Source: Agarophyton chilense
Taxonomy: Eukaryota; Rhodophyta; Florideophyceae; Gracilariales; Gracilariaceae
DNA length: 64,000 nt
Direction of reading: 5' to 3'
NCBI GenBank assembly: GCA_030374765.1
Contig: JARGXX010000006.1
Coordinates: 1,054,001-1,118,000, forward strand
Below are positions 62,883-64,000 of the stretch, piece after piece (the stretch's first letter is position 1; each line of letters starts with the position of its first letter). Under the pieces are notes generated by a model. It was not told where the DNA came from and searched no databases. It worked only from the letters and a program-made list of their open reading frames with translations. The translations under genes were made by a program, and so were the position numbers.

Positions 62883-63300
62883 CTAGAGTCGAGACGTCAA
62901 GTTCCAGTATATTACGAATGCGTGGTGAACAGATTGTTTGAGGGTGTACTGGATATCTGCGGTGGTTGGATAAAGTTCTGTGTTGAGCGACCTGCATTCG
63001 ATAAGTGTACTGGGCTTTATGTGTAGGACTGATATAGAGTGTAGGTTGTTTCGTTACACTGTATTTTTGAGGCGGAGTTGGGGTATTTAGGGGCTGAGGT
63101 TGAGCTGGAGATAGAGTCGTTTGAATAACGCTTGTTGCTGGGTTGGGTGTAATGTAACGGTCGAATATGGGGTGTTTGGCGTTATACTTAAGTATAAAGA
63201 GGAGGAAATGTGGTTTTCTGTGGCAAGGAAGAGAGTTGAAAGCAAAATGGAGAAAGAAGAATGGGTGTTTATTGTACCGGGTTGGAATCTAAAATCGTGC
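62883..63300. other. no gene recognised
   Basis: Sequence between the G-rich array and the zinc-knuckle ORF. Opposed ORFs of 66 and 91 aa have no motif. Confidence 0.35.
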
Positions 63301-64000
63301 TTAAATGAGTGTTGTGGTTGACTTCCACCAAGCTGCAAGGCGTAGAATGTTGGGTACGGCAAAGTGGTTGTTGTGTGTTAACCAATCATGAAACATGGCG
63401 TCTATTTCAAGGTGGAGGGGTGAGGAATCTTGGGAGGATTGGGAAATGGAGTTGAACTTGGATTGCATGCGGCCGTCAAAGAGGTGGAGTGCAATTTCGG
63501 AGCGAGTTTTGGAGCATGTTCGCCACAAGACCCATGCCAGTTGATAGAGCGAAATGAAGATGCAGTGTCTTGTTCCAAAAGTGTGCGGTTGAGAATGAGT
63601 TTTGAGTCCCTTGCAGAATCCGAGATGGCAACGGTAGCAGGTTCCTTGAGGTGATTTATCGAACCTGCAGTTGCGCGATATATGGTGCGGCGAAAAGCAT
63701 CTGAAGCATCGTTGACGGGAATGGGGGCATGCATGAGTGTCCGTCAAGTGCACTTGCGTTTTTTCGTGCAGCAAGCATGGCACACAGAGAGGGGCAAGTC
63801 GGCGGGAGAGCTCCTCGAAGTGTGACACGATTTGTTGCGGTGTTTTTCGTTCCAAGGTGTAAAAGAAGGTGGCAGAGTGCGACTGAGATTGAGAATGAGC
63901 GACAGTGGGCGATTGGGTCGCTGCGGATGGATGCGTGGTTGTCAGCAAGGGCGATGGAGTGGAGGTGGGGGGTCGTGGTGGACGACTGGCGTGGGGTTTG
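63301..64000 (-). CDS. zinc-knuckle protein, 5' end beyond the window
   Basis: Minus-strand frame open from the window edge to the stop at 63301 (at least 232 codons). The visible N-terminal part is Ser/Thr/Pro/His-rich and disordered-looking. Then come CFRCFSPHHISRNC (CCHC knuckle, C-x2-C-x4-H-x4-C) and CYRCHLGFCKGLKTH...GTRHC (a second Cys/His cluster). A globular part follows (IFISLYQLAWVLWRTCS, HLEIDAMFHDWLTHNN). CCHC knuckles bind single-stranded nucleic acid and are common in retroelement and mobile-element proteins. No RT is visible in the window. Host or element origin cannot be decided. Confidence 0.55.
   Translation of the reverse strand, partial: KPHASRPPRPPTSTPSPLLTTTHPSAATQSPTVAHSQSQSHSATFFYTLERKTPQQIVSHFEELSRRLAPLCVPCLLHEKTQVHLTDTHACPHSRQRCFRCFSPHHISRNCRFDKSPQGTCYRCHLGFCKGLKTHSQPHTFGTRHCIFISLYQLAWVLWRTCSKTRSEIALHLFDGRMQSKFNSISQSSQDSSPLHLEIDAMFHDWLTHNNHFAVPNILRLAAWWKSTTTLI

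Noticed and set aside
62463..63026. 187-aa plus-strand ORF with two 72-residue repeats
   Set aside because: It arises because the 216-bp telomere-like duplication is a multiple of three; the sequence is low complexity and strand-biased.

Overview
This window is eukaryotic, intron-poor and dominated by transposable elements. Five classes can be delimited or identified directly: a Tc1/mariner element, a DIRS-like tyrosine-recombinase (YR) retrotransposon, two Ty1/copia elements, a Ty3/gypsy chromovirus and a PIF/Harbinger element. A few host-like genes lie between them: a GrxB-type glutaredoxin, a secreted M15 peptidase and a secreted vWA protein. The mix of TE classes, compact intronless ORFs and a bacterial-type secreted carboxypeptidase would fit a florideophyte red alga such as Chondrus. 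That is an inference; nothing in the window proves the species.

Layout. 0.2-1.3 kb: decayed transposase-like ORF. 1.6-2.9 kb: Tc1/mariner with nested terminal repeats and an open transposase. 3.9-8.2 kb: decayed DIRS-like element (gag, RT, RNase H, methyltransferase-like region, YR) between about 160-bp direct repeats. 9.4-15.7 kb: old copia element on the minus strand. 16.0-27.4 kb: 11.4-kb chromovirus with two 864-bp LTRs and a 5-bp target duplication. It has a canonical -1 slippery site at the gag stop, a pol broken by stops, and a long intact antisense ORF beside the 3' LTR. 29.9-34.5 kb: PIF/Harbinger element with 17-bp TIRs and TAA duplications, carrying broken transposase and Myb-like ORFs. 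34.5-36.1 kb: small foldback, tandem repeat and the broken vWA gene. 36.1-40.7 kb: copia element with identical 82-bp LTRs but a broken pol. 40.8-47.3 kb: frameshifted glutaredoxin-2-like gene, M15 peptidase and an orphan 676-aa ORF.

48.3-62.4 kb is the least explained part. A direct repeat of about 620 bp occurs three times (48.3, 60.5, 61.5 kb), and each copy carries many GCGCTTGG motifs. Between the first and second copies lie a YR protein with a long repetitive charged N-terminal region, a convergent Ulp1/C48-type protease-like ORF, a 345-bp satellite and an unrecognised ORF with three in-frame TAG codons. No reverse transcriptase or DDE transposase is visible there. I propose it as a candidate multi-gene YR mobile element of undescribed type. 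The right edge holds degenerate TTTTAGGGG-like arrays and the end of a CCHC zinc-knuckle gene.

Most retroelement and transposon ORFs here are interrupted by stops in an otherwise continuous frame, so functional calls describe ancestry rather than present activity. All alignments and counts were made by eye.
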